Shown here one piece after another: positions 26,537 through 34,115 of a DNA stretch of 37,957 bases. Source of the DNA: Cyanobacteria bacterium SIG31 (GTDB lineage: Bacteria > Cyanobacteriota > Vampirovibrionia > Gastranaerophilales > Gastranaerophilaceae); NCBI GenBank assembly GCA_015152465.1, contig SUTX01000006.1:1-37957 (forward strand), given 5' to 3'. The notes under the pieces are model-generated. The model was not told where the DNA came from. It was given only the letters and a program-made list of their open reading frames with translations, and did not search any database. Both the position numbers and the translations under genes were made by a program. Numbering within the stretch: the stretch's first letter is position 1; every line of letters starts with the position of its first letter.

Positions 26537-27121
26537 ATGCAGGAATTTATATCACAAATAAATAATTTGTTTCACGCTTTAGGCTTACAAGGATTAGCTA
26601 TAAATGCTGGGATTGAGAGTTGTTTGCCTGGTTTTCCAGTCCCACCAGATTTCTTATTAATTGCAATGTGTTTATCAACACCTCAAAAAGCATTATTAAT
26701 AGCTTTAGTTTGTACAATTGCATCTGTAACGGGTGGTGCTATCGGTTATTCTATAGGATATTTTGGTGGAAGACCATTATTTAATTATTTATTTAAATCT
26801 AAACTTGATAAACTAAATGCTGTTGAAGATTTGTATAAAAAACATGGAACTATTGCAGTTCTAATATCGGCCTTTACGCCAATACCATATAATATATTCA
26901 CGATTGCAAGTGGTATTTTAAAAATGAATTTTGCAAAATTTTTACTAGCAAGTGTTATCGGCAGAGGTGGTAGGTTCTTTCTTGTAAGTACTGTTTTAAT
27001 GATTTTTGGCGAAGCCATTAAACAATATCTCAATTTAATTATTATTGTTGTTAGTATATTACTTATATTTTTCTTTGTATTAGTATATAAAAAAGGTAAA
27101 AATTTAGGGGATAAATCTTAG
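26537..27121 (+). CDS. VTT/DedA-type membrane protein
   Basis: A 194-aa inner-membrane protein of the VTT (SNARE-associated, DedA/YqaA) superfamily. It has about four to five transmembrane segments (ALLIALVCTIASVTGGAIGY, a re-entrant VLISAFTPIPYNIFTIASG, FLVSTVLMIFG and a C-terminal helix). The F-[TS]-P-I-P-Y-N and G-R-G-G-R-F motifs match. DedA homologues take part in lipid scrambling or recycling of undecaprenyl phosphate; which applies here is not known. The ATG follows the rqcP stop directly. Confidence 0.85.
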   Translation: MQEFISQINNLFHALGLQGLAINAGIESCLPGFPVPPDFLLIAMCLSTPQKALLIALVCTIASVTGGAIGYSIGYFGGRPLFNYLFKSKLDKLNAVEDLYKKHGTIAVLISAFTPIPYNIFTIASGILKMNFAKFLLASVIGRGGRFFLVSTVLMIFGEAIKQYLNLIIIVVSILLIFFFVLVYKKGKNLGDKS

Positions 27122-27132
27122 GAGTTTATAAA

Positions 27133-27549
27133 ATGGCTGTAATCAATGAAAAATTTACAATTCACACAGAGGGAAATAATGATATAATTAATATCACAAA
27201 ACAGGTGCAAAATTGCGTTTACCAACATGCTTTAAAAGACGCATTGGTTTGTGTATCGATTCAGGGGAGTACTTCAGCTGTAACAACTATAGAATATGAA
27301 GACGGTTTAGTTATGGATTTGCGTGAAGCTTTAGAACGTATTGCTCCTACCGGAATGGAATATCATCATGACGAAATATGGCACGATGGTAATGGTTATG
27401 CACACGTCAGAGCTGCATTAGTGGGTAGTTCTGTTAGTATTGCTCTTGTGGGTGGATTATTAAATCTCGGAACTTGGCAACAAGTTGTCCTTTTAGATTT
27501 TGATAATAAACCTCGCTCAAGAAATATTACTGTTCAAATTATACATTAG
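27133..27549 (+). CDS. yjbQ: YjbQ/UPF0047 family protein
   Basis: A 138-aa UPF0047 protein. The conserved HHDEIWHDGNGYAHVRA and the LGTWQQVVLLDFDNKPRSR block are intact. Family members bind metal near these His/Asp residues and can show weak thiamine-phosphate synthase activity; the physiological role is unclear. AGGAG lies eleven bases upstream of ATG. Last gene of the secA-punA-rqcP run. Confidence 0.93.
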   Translation: MAVINEKFTIHTEGNNDIINITKQVQNCVYQHALKDALVCVSIQGSTSAVTTIEYEDGLVMDLREALERIAPTGMEYHHDEIWHDGNGYAHVRAALVGSSVSIALVGGLLNLGTWQQVVLLDFDNKPRSRNITVQIIH

Positions 27550-27556
27550 AATATTA

Positions 27557-28462
27557 TTAAATTTGGCGACAGAATTTTAAAACTTTTTCTATTTTTTCAT
27601 CGATAGGAATTTCTACGGAAATTCGTTCATTGCTAAATGGTTTGGTGAATTCTAATTTGTATGACTGTAAAACTTGTTCTTCTGTTTTAATTTTTGTTTT
27701 ACCGAAACCATATAATGTATCGTTGTATACAGGATGGCCTATTGAGGATAAATGCACTCTGATTTGGTGTGTTCTACCTGTAACCAATGTTAGCTCTATA
27801 AAAGTAGCGTTGTTTAGCCTTTCAATTACTTTTACTTTCGTCAAGCTAGCTTTTCCGTCGTCTCTCACGCATTGTTTGTGAGGTTGTGTTTGGTGGCGAC
27901 CAATTGGAAGATCTATTTCAAATTCATCTTGTTCAAGCACACCTTTGACGATTGCTAAATATTTTTTATTAAAGTTTTTTTCTTTCATCTCGTTAACTAA
28001 AAATTCGTGTGTTTTATTATTTTTAGCTATCATTATAAGTCCGCTAGTGTTTCTATCAAGACGATGAACTATACCTTTACGCATATCTCCATTTAAATCG
28101 GAAAGGTTATTGGGGTACTTATGTAATAAGGCATTAACAAGCGTACCAGTAGTTTCTATTGTGGTTGGGTGTGTGAGCATACCAGAAGGTTTATTTATTA
28201 CCGCCATATTTTCATCTTCCCAAACAATATCTAAAGGTATACTTTCACCTTGTATTGTTAAAGTCTCTTTTGGAGAATAATCGAATTCAATAATATCTCC
28301 TTGTCGAAGAATATAAGATGATTTTGTACTATTACCGTTAATCTTACATTTCCCTTTTTTTATCTCATTTTGTATCTTTGAGCGAGATAATTGTGAATCT
28401 GTTTCTGCAAGAAACAGGTCGATTCTTTGTCCTTCATTATTTTCATCAATGATAAATTTCAT
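27557..28462 (-). CDS. rluD: 23S rRNA pseudouridine synthase, RluD family
   Basis: A 301-aa RluA/RluD-type pseudouridine synthase. An N-terminal S4 domain (residues about 12-60) precedes the catalytic domain with GIVHRLDRNTSGL (catalytic Asp136) and RTHQIRVHLSSIGHPVYND. RluD makes pseudouridines 1911, 1915 and 1917 in helix 69 of 23S rRNA; the exact sites here are inferred by similarity. It lies 21 bases downstream of lspA, the usual lspA-rluD order. Confidence 0.9.
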   Translation of the reverse strand: MKFIIDENNEGQRIDLFLAETDSQLSRSKIQNEIKKGKCKINGNSTKSSYILRQGDIIEFDYSPKETLTIQGESIPLDIVWEDENMAVINKPSGMLTHPTTIETTGTLVNALLHKYPNNLSDLNGDMRKGIVHRLDRNTSGLIMIAKNNKTHEFLVNEMKEKNFNKKYLAIVKGVLEQDEFEIDLPIGRHQTQPHKQCVRDDGKASLTKVKVIERLNNATFIELTLVTGRTHQIRVHLSSIGHPVYNDTLYGFGKTKIKTEEQVLQSYKLEFTKPFSNERISVEIPIDEKIEKVLKFCRQI

Positions 28463-28483
28463 TTTTTTATACCATTTAGCGAA

Positions 28484-28948
28484 TTATTTTTTAAGATATT
28501 TGTTTTTTATAATTATAACAATAATTGCCAAAACACCTACATTTATAAAAATATCAGAGATATTGAAAACAGGGAAATCAATGAAATTAAGCTTGAAAAA
28601 ATCTCTAACATAACCAAATGCGATTCTTTCATATAAGTTGCAAGAAATGCCAGAAACAAGCATTGCGGCCCAAAATACAGAAAGTGTTGAAAATTTTTCA
28701 ACGTGTTTTGCTGTATAGTTTAATATAATAAAGATTGCGATAATTGCAAATAAAATTAAAAAGTACTTGTAGTCTTCTAAGATACTAAAAGCAGCTCCAG
28801 TATTTTGTACAAAAATCAAATCTAATATAGGGTTTGAATTGTATGAAAATCTTAATTTATTCAAAATCAACTCAGAAAAATACAGGTCAAAAACTGTAAG
28901 GAAGATTACTGATATAAAGAAGTAAATCATCTTACTTAACTTTGTCAT
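28484..28948 (-). CDS. lspA: Lipoprotein signal peptidase II
   Basis: A 154-aa inner-membrane aspartyl protease that cleaves prolipoprotein signal peptides. It has four transmembrane helices, NTGAAFSIL, and both catalytic aspartates: Asp116 in VRDFF and Asp132 in FNISDIFINVG. The usual GGxxGNxxDR segment before the first Asp reads SGISCNLYER here, with Cys for Gly and Glu for Asp, a mild divergence. Its start overlaps the preceding secreted-protein gene by 17 bases. Confidence 0.9.
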   Translation of the reverse strand: MTKLSKMIYFFISVIFLTVFDLYFSELILNKLRFSYNSNPILDLIFVQNTGAAFSILEDYKYFLILFAIIAIFIILNYTAKHVEKFSTLSVFWAAMLVSGISCNLYERIAFGYVRDFFKLNFIDFPVFNISDIFINVGVLAIIVIIIKNKYLKK

Positions 28949-29801
28949 CTACAGTTCCATTTCCTTTCTTTTCTGGTAAAACATTAACTCTTTTTATTGT
29001 ATACCCAAAACCAGTAAGACTCAACCTAAAGTTTAAATCTTTTACTGTCGTCCGAGTAAGCCCTATTGAGGCAACAACATATTCATTTGCATTTCTATTG
29101 TTTGAAGTAAAAATACGTTCTAGTATGTTATCTTCAGGCAGTGTTCTAAAAATCTCTTCGGTTGGTTTTTGAGGGTATTCTACGATATCAGAAGCTAATG
29201 AAGCGATTGCGATCGTATCTCTTGGAGGAGTAAATTCTAATGTTGCCGTATAGTCTGTATTCGCTTTAATCGGATTTGGAACAGAGAGCTTTACGTCTAA
29301 ATTTTTTGCATCACCGTAAAGCATTGTAGTTGTTTCATCTTGAACAGTATCTGAAACTACTTTCCATTTTCCATTACCTTTTTTTTCTAGGTAGTATATC
29401 GTATTAGCTTCACTTTTTAGCTCTCCATCATATGCTTTTGACATATTAAGCTCGGCAATAGAGGTTTCTTTTGCTTCTACAGAAGCTCTATTTCCATTAA
29501 TAGATACTTTTTGTATTTCTATGTCGTATTCTATATTGTCATATGTTTCCCAGATATCTTTAATTAAGCTAGAATATACGTCTAAATTAAACCCGTCGGC
29601 ATTTTTATATTTTGAATCAAATGTTGATATGAATTTTTCAAAATTTGATTTGTTAGCATATTTTACTTGAGAATACAAGACTTTCTTTACTGCACGTTCA
29701 TCTGAATTTGAACATCCAATTTTGAATAGAGTGTTTTCAAATGCTTGTGACGGTTGAACTAATAATGTAGATATAAATAAAGATATAAATAATTTTCTCA
29801 T
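28932..29801 (-). CDS. Secreted protein with NTF2-like domain
   Basis: A 289-aa protein with an N-terminal signal peptide (MRKLFISLFISTLLVQPSQA, cleavage near residue 20). Residues about 33-165 look like an NTF2/SnoaL-type alpha+beta cone: helices VKKVLYSQVKYANKSNFEKFIS, then strands ending GKWKVVSDTV. The remaining 120 residues form a beta-rich domain (YTATLEFTPPRDTIAIASL). It may act in the periplasm; function unknown. It is coupled to lspA by a 17-base overlap. A perfect TATAAT lies seven bases before ATG, without a ribosome site. Confidence 0.75.
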   Translation of the reverse strand: MRKLFISLFISTLLVQPSQAFENTLFKIGCSNSDERAVKKVLYSQVKYANKSNFEKFISTFDSKYKNADGFNLDVYSSLIKDIWETYDNIEYDIEIQKVSINGNRASVEAKETSIAELNMSKAYDGELKSEANTIYYLEKKGNGKWKVVSDTVQDETTTMLYGDAKNLDVKLSVPNPIKANTDYTATLEFTPPRDTIAIASLASDIVEYPQKPTEEIFRTLPEDNILERIFTSNNRNANEYVVASIGLTRTTVKDLNFRLSLTGFGYTIKRVNVLPEKKGNGTVDDKVK

Positions 29802-29808
29802 AGAAATT

Positions 29809-29814
29809 ATTATA
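29809..29814 (-). promoter_or_regulatory. -10 box abutting the 29801 ATG (leaderless)
   Basis: The minus-strand TATAAT (29809-29814) lies seven bases before ATG 29801, with TTTAAA 17 bases further upstream. No ribosome binding site is seen. Confidence 0.55.
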
Positions 29815-29822
29815 CTCTAAAA

Positions 29823-29849
29823 TTTTTTAACTTTAAATAAGTTAAAAAA
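29823..29849. other. Perfect AT-rich palindrome in divergent spacer
   Basis: TTTTTTAACTT and AAGTTAAAAAA form an 11-bp stem around a five-base loop, between the divergent NTF2-like and response-regulator genes. It could be an operator shared by both promoters or a bidirectional terminator-like structure, though it lacks GC pairs. Confidence 0.45.
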
Positions 29850-29888
29850 GTATTCTCAGGTATTTATATTACTTTTTTGTTAAACATA

Positions 29889-29897
29889 TGTTATAAT
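29889..29897 (+). promoter_or_regulatory. Extended -10 for response-regulator gene
   Basis: TGTTATAAT (hexamer 29892-29897). The leader is about 24 bases and carries GGAG before ATG 29928. Confidence 0.55.
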
Positions 29898-29927
29898 CTT
29901 TTTATAAAAATATGAATTGGAGAGAAT

Positions 29928-30533
29928 ATGGCATTAATTGATTTAGATGACGAATTTCTAGATTTGTTTTTTAATATAACAAACACTAAACGTCCGCAAA
30001 ATGTAGATTTATTATCACTAAAAAAACAACTTATTTGTGTTGTAGAAACCTTAAAAGAATTAAATAGTAATTCTAAAAAACCGATAATCAGCAAAGCTTT
30101 GGGAGATTCTACAGAATCAGAAGAATCTAGCGGACCAGCAATTTTAATTGTTGATGATTTAGGGGTGATTACATATCAACTAAAGGTGTTATTGTCTCAG
30201 TTCGATTTAGATATAGACTGCTCACAAGAAATATATGATGCTGTTAATAAGTTTAAAAAACGTAATTATCTTTATGTTGTAATGGACTTATTTATACCAA
30301 CAGAGAGAGAAGGTTTTATTTTATTGACAGAGCTTAAGAAAATGGCTGCAGCACAAGGCGTTAGAACTGTTATCGGAGTTATAACCGCTTCTCCTAGAAA
30401 AGAAATTGAACAACAATGTAAAGCTAGAGGAGCAGATTTCTTCTTAGAGAAAAATGCAGATTGGCAAAATCAGCTTTGCAATATTATGAATGAATATATT
30501 AATGCGGGTAAAGACGACGAAGAAGATTATTAG
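29928..30533 (+). CDS. Stand-alone response regulator receiver protein
   Basis: A 201-aa protein. Residues 1-68 are an unfamiliar helical N-terminal extension. Residues 71-195 are a CheY-like receiver: acidic pair Asp76-Asp77 in ILIVDDLG, phosphoacceptor Asp120 in VVMDLFIPT, the Thr of ITASPRK and the conserved Lys in FFLEK. All phosphorylation residues are present, and there is no output domain. It may signal by protein contact, perhaps with the orphan histidine kinase at 9047; that link is speculation. GGAG precedes ATG. Confidence 0.88.
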   Translation: MALIDLDDEFLDLFFNITNTKRPQNVDLLSLKKQLICVVETLKELNSNSKKPIISKALGDSTESEESSGPAILIVDDLGVITYQLKVLLSQFDLDIDCSQEIYDAVNKFKKRNYLYVVMDLFIPTEREGFILLTELKKMAAAQGVRTVIGVITASPRKEIEQQCKARGADFFLEKNADWQNQLCNIMNEYINAGKDDEEDY

Positions 30534-30591
30534 TACACAAAATAATAATTCTAGTTTTCTCTAATTTACCTGCTTATATGAAATTTATTTG

Positions 30592-30756
30592 TTAATTAGC
30601 TCGTCTCATTAAATCTGAGAGTTTAACATCTTTACTTTTAATTGACGGAGTTTCTTTTTTCTTTTCAACAGGTTCTTTAAATTGGCTTAACCCTATTTTT
30701 TGTGGTTCTTTTTCAAATATAAAGCATTTTTGTATTAGATTGAGAAATGTCTCCAT
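30592..30756 (-). CDS. Small 54-aa protein, unknown
   Basis: METFLNLIQKC..., an amphipathic N-terminal helix followed by a Lys/Glu/Pro-rich tail ending DLMRRAN. ATG 30756 has a perfect AAGGAG (30763-30768) six bases upstream and a TATAAT (30775-30780) just before that, so it looks like a genuine monocistronic gene. A longer frame starting at 30786 would run through both signals. No family recognised. Confidence 0.65.
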   Translation of the reverse strand: METFLNLIQKCFIFEKEPQKIGLSQFKEPVEKKKETPSIKSKDVKLSDLMRRAN

Positions 30757-30845
30757 AATAGTCTCCTTATTGCCATTATATAGCAATTTTTTATAAGTCT
30801 TTCATTCATTAAACCTATTTTTATACACAAATGCAATATCACTTG

Positions 30846-30854
30846 TGCTAAAAT
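30846..30854 (+). promoter_or_regulatory. Extended -10 for HEAT-like gene
   Basis: TGCTAAAAT (hexamer 30849-30854). The surrounding TTGTGCTAAAATTGTTTT is nearly the same as TTGTGTTAAAATTGTTTT before secA, suggesting the same sigma factor and possibly a shared discriminator. Confidence 0.5.
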
Positions 30855-30882
30855 TGTTTTGTAGGTTAAGAAGGATGATAAT

Positions 30883-31599
30883 TTGAATACAGGTTTTTAC
30901 AAAGATTTGGATACAAATTTTGAGCTAGCTTGTGAAATGTCAGAACGAGACTTCGCTCACGAGGACTTACTTGAGCTACTACAAAATGGAAATATCCCCG
31001 AAAAACAGATTGCAGCTTTAAAAATTTCTAAGTTAAATAATAAAGAAGAAGCTAAAATTCTTATGGATAACTTGACGGGCTGTGATGGGAAAATTAGAGA
31101 AGCTGTTGCACTCAAGATAAATCAAATTCTTTTTGATAACAATAGTTTATTGTATTTCTTTACTCAGCATGCTTATACTCCATTTGCCGATGCTACAATT
31201 GATATCAATGGAAACATTTGTCGTCTAGTAATTGATTCTGTTTCGGTTCTAAAAGCAGATAAAGAATTTGCTGATAAGTATGTTGAGAAACTTTTTCTTT
31301 TTATTAGTGAAACTTTTAATGAATTAGATAAATTCATTTTCAGAGATAAAAAATATGTTATTAATAAACAGTTATTTAAGTTGTATTGGTGTTTAGAAGC
31401 GTTGAAACTTTTTGTTCAAGAAATTCCTGTGCAGAAGCTTTTGCCTGTTCTTGAACGTGCAAGTTCTGAAAAAGAATATACTATACGAGAAAAAGTAGCA
31501 CAGATTTTAATTTTGCTTGACAATCCGCAGTATGATAATTTAAAAACAAGCTTAAAGTCTGATGATAACTATTATGTGAGAGAAGTCTTTAAATTATAG
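30883..31599 (+). CDS. HEAT-repeat-like alpha-helical protein
   Basis: A 238-aa, probably all-helical protein starting at TTG (AAGGA nine bases upstream). Pairs of amphipathic helices such as IPEKQIAALKISKLNNKEEAKILMDNL and EYTIREKVAQILILLDNPQYDNLKTSL ... YYVREVFKL look like HEAT/PBS-type repeats at each end, with a less regular middle (residues 85-175). Such scaffolds bind proteins. Function unknown. It overlaps the next, convergent gene by six bases. Confidence 0.65.
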   Translation: MNTGFYKDLDTNFELACEMSERDFAHEDLLELLQNGNIPEKQIAALKISKLNNKEEAKILMDNLTGCDGKIREAVALKINQILFDNNSLLYFFTQHAYTPFADATIDINGNICRLVIDSVSVLKADKEFADKYVEKLFLFISETFNELDKFIFRDKKYVINKQLFKLYWCLEALKLFVQEIPVQKLLPVLERASSEKEYTIREKVAQILILLDNPQYDNLKTSLKSDDNYYVREVFKL

Positions 31600-32502
31600 C
31601 AACAAAGCTTTTTCGATAACTTCCATGTTACCTCTTTGTAAAAATTTAGCAAAATCTCTTGTGTCTATTTGAGCAGCGACAATTGACATTAAATCTTCTG
31701 GCAACTCTTGAATTATTTTTATTAGTGTTTCTTGAGATAATTTAATCATTGGTTTAATCATCTCAGGTTTCATTAATTTGCTAAGCATATTAACATATGT
31801 TTCGTTATGAAATAATGTTAAATATTCTGGATTAGTTTTTGTTAGTTGGAAAGTTAATTGTCTTTGTACATCAGGGTCAATTGATGCCATAAATTTTCTA
31901 TATTGTTCTTCAGGCATATTTGCAATTGAATTAATTAGTTCACCAGAATCTGTTTGGTATGAGGGTTGACCAGTTACTCCCTCTATAAAATTTTGCATCA
32001 TTTCAGGTGGTAAGATTTTTAATTGCTCAATTACATCGTTTCTGTCGAGCTTTTTATTCATGAAGAAGCCCGCTAAGTCTTCCTCTGTGAACATTAATAC
32101 AATTTGTTCTAAAGGAAAGGCTTCTTTAACAACATTAACCAATTCTTCAATGTCAACTTCCATAAGCATTTTGAGTAGCTTTTCTTGTGTGAAAAAGTTT
32201 AGCCCCATAACTAAATCTTCCTGTTTAATTAGTGGTAAAACTTTTTCTCGTGTGGAATTATCCATATGAAGCAATAATTCAAATTTGTTTTCTATATCAG
32301 TTAGCTTAAACAATTTGATAAGCTTATCTGGTGAATGATAATAAGCACGAGCGTATTTTACAGCTGAATTATTACCACGTTCAGCTTCTGCTTCAATTAT
32401 TTCGTCAACTGTAGAGAGCCCATAGTCACGAACCATTCTGGAAGACGTTATATTTAGTTTATCTGCAAACCTTTGCATGTTTACATCTATAACTATAGCC
32501 AT
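31594..32502 (-). CDS. Helical-repeat protein resembling MgtE N-terminal/FliG-like repeats
   Basis: A 302-aa soluble helical protein. Residues about 70-270 contain repeated 30-40-residue units with the flavour of MgtE-N/FliG superhelices (MDNSTREKVLPLIKQEDLV, FTQEKLLKMLMEVDIEELV, MPEEQYRKFMASIDPDVQRQL, LSQETLIKIIQELPEDLMS). No transport domain or CBS domain follows, so it is not MgtE itself. Residues 1-40 include a short HTH-like region. AAGGAGAG precedes ATG. Function unknown. Confidence 0.6.
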   Translation of the reverse strand: MAIVIDVNMQRFADKLNITSSRMVRDYGLSTVDEIIEAEAERGNNSAVKYARAYYHSPDKLIKLFKLTDIENKFELLLHMDNSTREKVLPLIKQEDLVMGLNFFTQEKLLKMLMEVDIEELVNVVKEAFPLEQIVLMFTEEDLAGFFMNKKLDRNDVIEQLKILPPEMMQNFIEGVTGQPSYQTDSGELINSIANMPEEQYRKFMASIDPDVQRQLTFQLTKTNPEYLTLFHNETYVNMLSKLMKPEMIKPMIKLSQETLIKIIQELPEDLMSIVAAQIDTRDFAKFLQRGNMEVIEKALLL

Positions 32503-32595
32503 GCTCTCTCCTTATAATTATTCTTATATATATAAAGTATACAACATTTGAATAATTGCCTGTTTTATGAAGAATTGTAAATATGAATTTAAATG

Positions 32596-32604
32596 TGTTA
32601 TAAT
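32596..32604 (+). promoter_or_regulatory. Extended -10 just upstream of hydrolase ATG
   Basis: TGTTATAAT (hexamer 32599-32604) with TTGTAA 18 bases upstream (32575-32580). ATG 32614 lies nine bases past the hexamer, so the leader would be about three bases, with no ribosome site. Confidence 0.55.
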
Positions 32605-32613
32605 TATACTATT

Positions 32614-33381
32614 ATGAAAAGAATAGTTTTAATTATTTTATCTTTATTTTTAATATTTTTCAATCTTGAAGCAAATTCTGCTCAAGGCTTGATGGAAAAA
32701 GAAATAATAACTGTGGCAAAAGATGGTTTTACGATAAAATCAACTTTCGTTTACCCAAAAATAAAGAATCAGAAAGAGTTTCCTACGGTAGTTTTGCTTC
32801 ATTCATTAGGATATAATTCTCAATGGTGGGGTGATTTGCAAGATAATTTGTTAGCAAAAGGCTATGCGGTTTTAGCTATTGACTTGCGTGGACATGGAAA
32901 GTCTATCTATAATGCTAGATTATCAAAAACATCTTGGAAAAGTATGAAAAATTCAGCATATGCAAAGTATCCAGATGATATTTTGAGTGTTATAAATTCA
33001 GTAAAAGAAGAAAATACAAAACGTGTATTTTTTGACAATTGGGCTATTGTTGGTGCCGATATAGGTGCGAGTGCAGGTGTTATTGCAGCTGACAAATATC
33101 CTGTTAGACCGAAAACTATTGTTATGATATCTCCAGTCGTAAGAACGAAAAGCCTTTATATTCCTGTCAATATTGCTCATTTAGATAATGTAGACTTTTT
33201 GGCTATTTCAGGTACTGATGATACAGATTCAAAAGAAGCTGCAAAATATTTAAGTAAATTTGCTCAAGCTCAGTTTTTAGAATTTACATCTGAGTCAAAA
33301 ACTACCGGTATGTTGATGCTTAAAAACGATACAGGATTAAGTAAAATGATATCAGAATGGGTTAGTGAATATCTAAATTAA
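32614..33381 (+). CDS. Exported alpha/beta-hydrolase-fold protein, catalytic residues altered
   Basis: A 255-aa protein with a signal peptide (MKRIVLIILSLFLIFFNLEANS, cleavage near residue 24). The oxyanion-side motif VVLLHSLGYNSQWW and AIDLRGHGKS are typical of alpha/beta hydrolases. The nucleophile elbow expected as GxSxG reads VGADIGAS with Asp149 in the Ser position. The segment normally carrying the catalytic His (HGt.ml) reads TTGMLML, Thr231 replacing His. The acid site FLAISGTDD is present. It is therefore either inactive or works differently; Asp nucleophiles exist in epoxide hydrolases and dehalogenases, but these still need the His. ATG 32614 is chosen because an in-frame ATG at 32593 lies inside the promoter. 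Confidence 0.8.
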   Translation: MKRIVLIILSLFLIFFNLEANSAQGLMEKEIITVAKDGFTIKSTFVYPKIKNQKEFPTVVLLHSLGYNSQWWGDLQDNLLAKGYAVLAIDLRGHGKSIYNARLSKTSWKSMKNSAYAKYPDDILSVINSVKEENTKRVFFDNWAIVGADIGASAGVIAADKYPVRPKTIVMISPVVRTKSLYIPVNIAHLDNVDFLAISGTDDTDSKEAAKYLSKFAQAQFLEFTSESKTTGMLMLKNDTGLSKMISEWVSEYLN

Positions 33382-33384
33382 TTA

Positions 33385-34080
33385 TTAGAGATTAATGCTT
33401 GAATCTTTTAATTTTTCTAATGCCTTTTTAGAGCTTTCGTAATTCTGACAAAGTTTGAAAACAAAGCTAATCGCAGCTTTATCTTGTTTTATGGCATCTT
33501 TTAATTTATAAATATCTGCAAGTTGAAGCTTGTTAAAATCTTCTTCTGAAGCACCATAAAGGTATTTGTTGAGCATTTCTTGCGCTTCAGCATCAATGCC
33601 GAGAATGTTATGCTTGAAAGCGTACCAATTATAAAAATGATAAATGAAGTAGTATTTATTGATTTCTCCTTTTGTTAAGATGAACATTTCAGGGGTTTTT
33701 AAGGCAAATTTTTTATCAACTAATAGAGATATGTATAATGCCTTTGCTCCTTTTTGTGGATAAATAAAACCTTCATTTTCTCCTATTGAATTAATAGCTT
33801 TCTGTGAATCTATATAATACACCTTTGTATCGTGTTTTTTTATGTATTCAAGAACTTCTAAAGGATTATAATTGCAAGCTTTTAGAATAAGCTGTAGTTC
33901 TTCTTCCATTTTTATTTTTTCAGAGTCTGCAATAGAATCCAAATTAAGAAAACATCCTGACTGATAATATTTTTTTCTTTTAGATGAATTCTTAATCCCT
34001 AGCGTTTTATTTAATCGTTGGGTTAGAAATTTCTCTTGAATGGACAAAATAAATAAGAATACGTTTTTAAATAAGCTCAT
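33385..34080 (-). CDS. Unknown 231-aa protein
   Basis: No family recognised. It starts MSLFKNVFLFILSIQEKFL, with a moderately hydrophobic N-terminal helix, then a basic segment, and a mostly helical body. The C-terminal third (EAQEMLNKYLYGASEEDFNKLQLADIYKLKDAI) has TPR-like helices. No ribosome binding site. A -10-like GATAAT lies exactly six bases before the ATG, so it may be leaderless. Its promoter overlaps the end of the upstream 616-aa gene. Confidence 0.65.
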   Translation of the reverse strand: MSLFKNVFLFILSIQEKFLTQRLNKTLGIKNSSKRKKYYQSGCFLNLDSIADSEKIKMEEELQLILKACNYNPLEVLEYIKKHDTKVYYIDSQKAINSIGENEGFIYPQKGAKALYISLLVDKKFALKTPEMFILTKGEINKYYFIYHFYNWYAFKHNILGIDAEAQEMLNKYLYGASEEDFNKLQLADIYKLKDAIKQDKAAISFVFKLCQNYESSKKALEKLKDSSINL

Positions 34081-34086
34081 ATTCTT

Positions 34087-34115
34087 ATTATCGCATCAAG
34101 GGTTTAATTATGCAA
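34087..34115 (-). promoter_or_regulatory. Promoter abutting the 34080 ATG (leaderless)
   Basis: On the minus strand, TTGCAT (34110-34115), 17-base spacer, extended -10 TGCGATAAT (hexamer 34087-34092), six bases, ATG 34080. Confidence 0.5.

Noticed and set aside
32593..32613. Upstream ATG for the hydrolase gene
   Set aside because: It overlaps the -10 box and spoils a typical signal peptide beginning MKRIVLIILSL.
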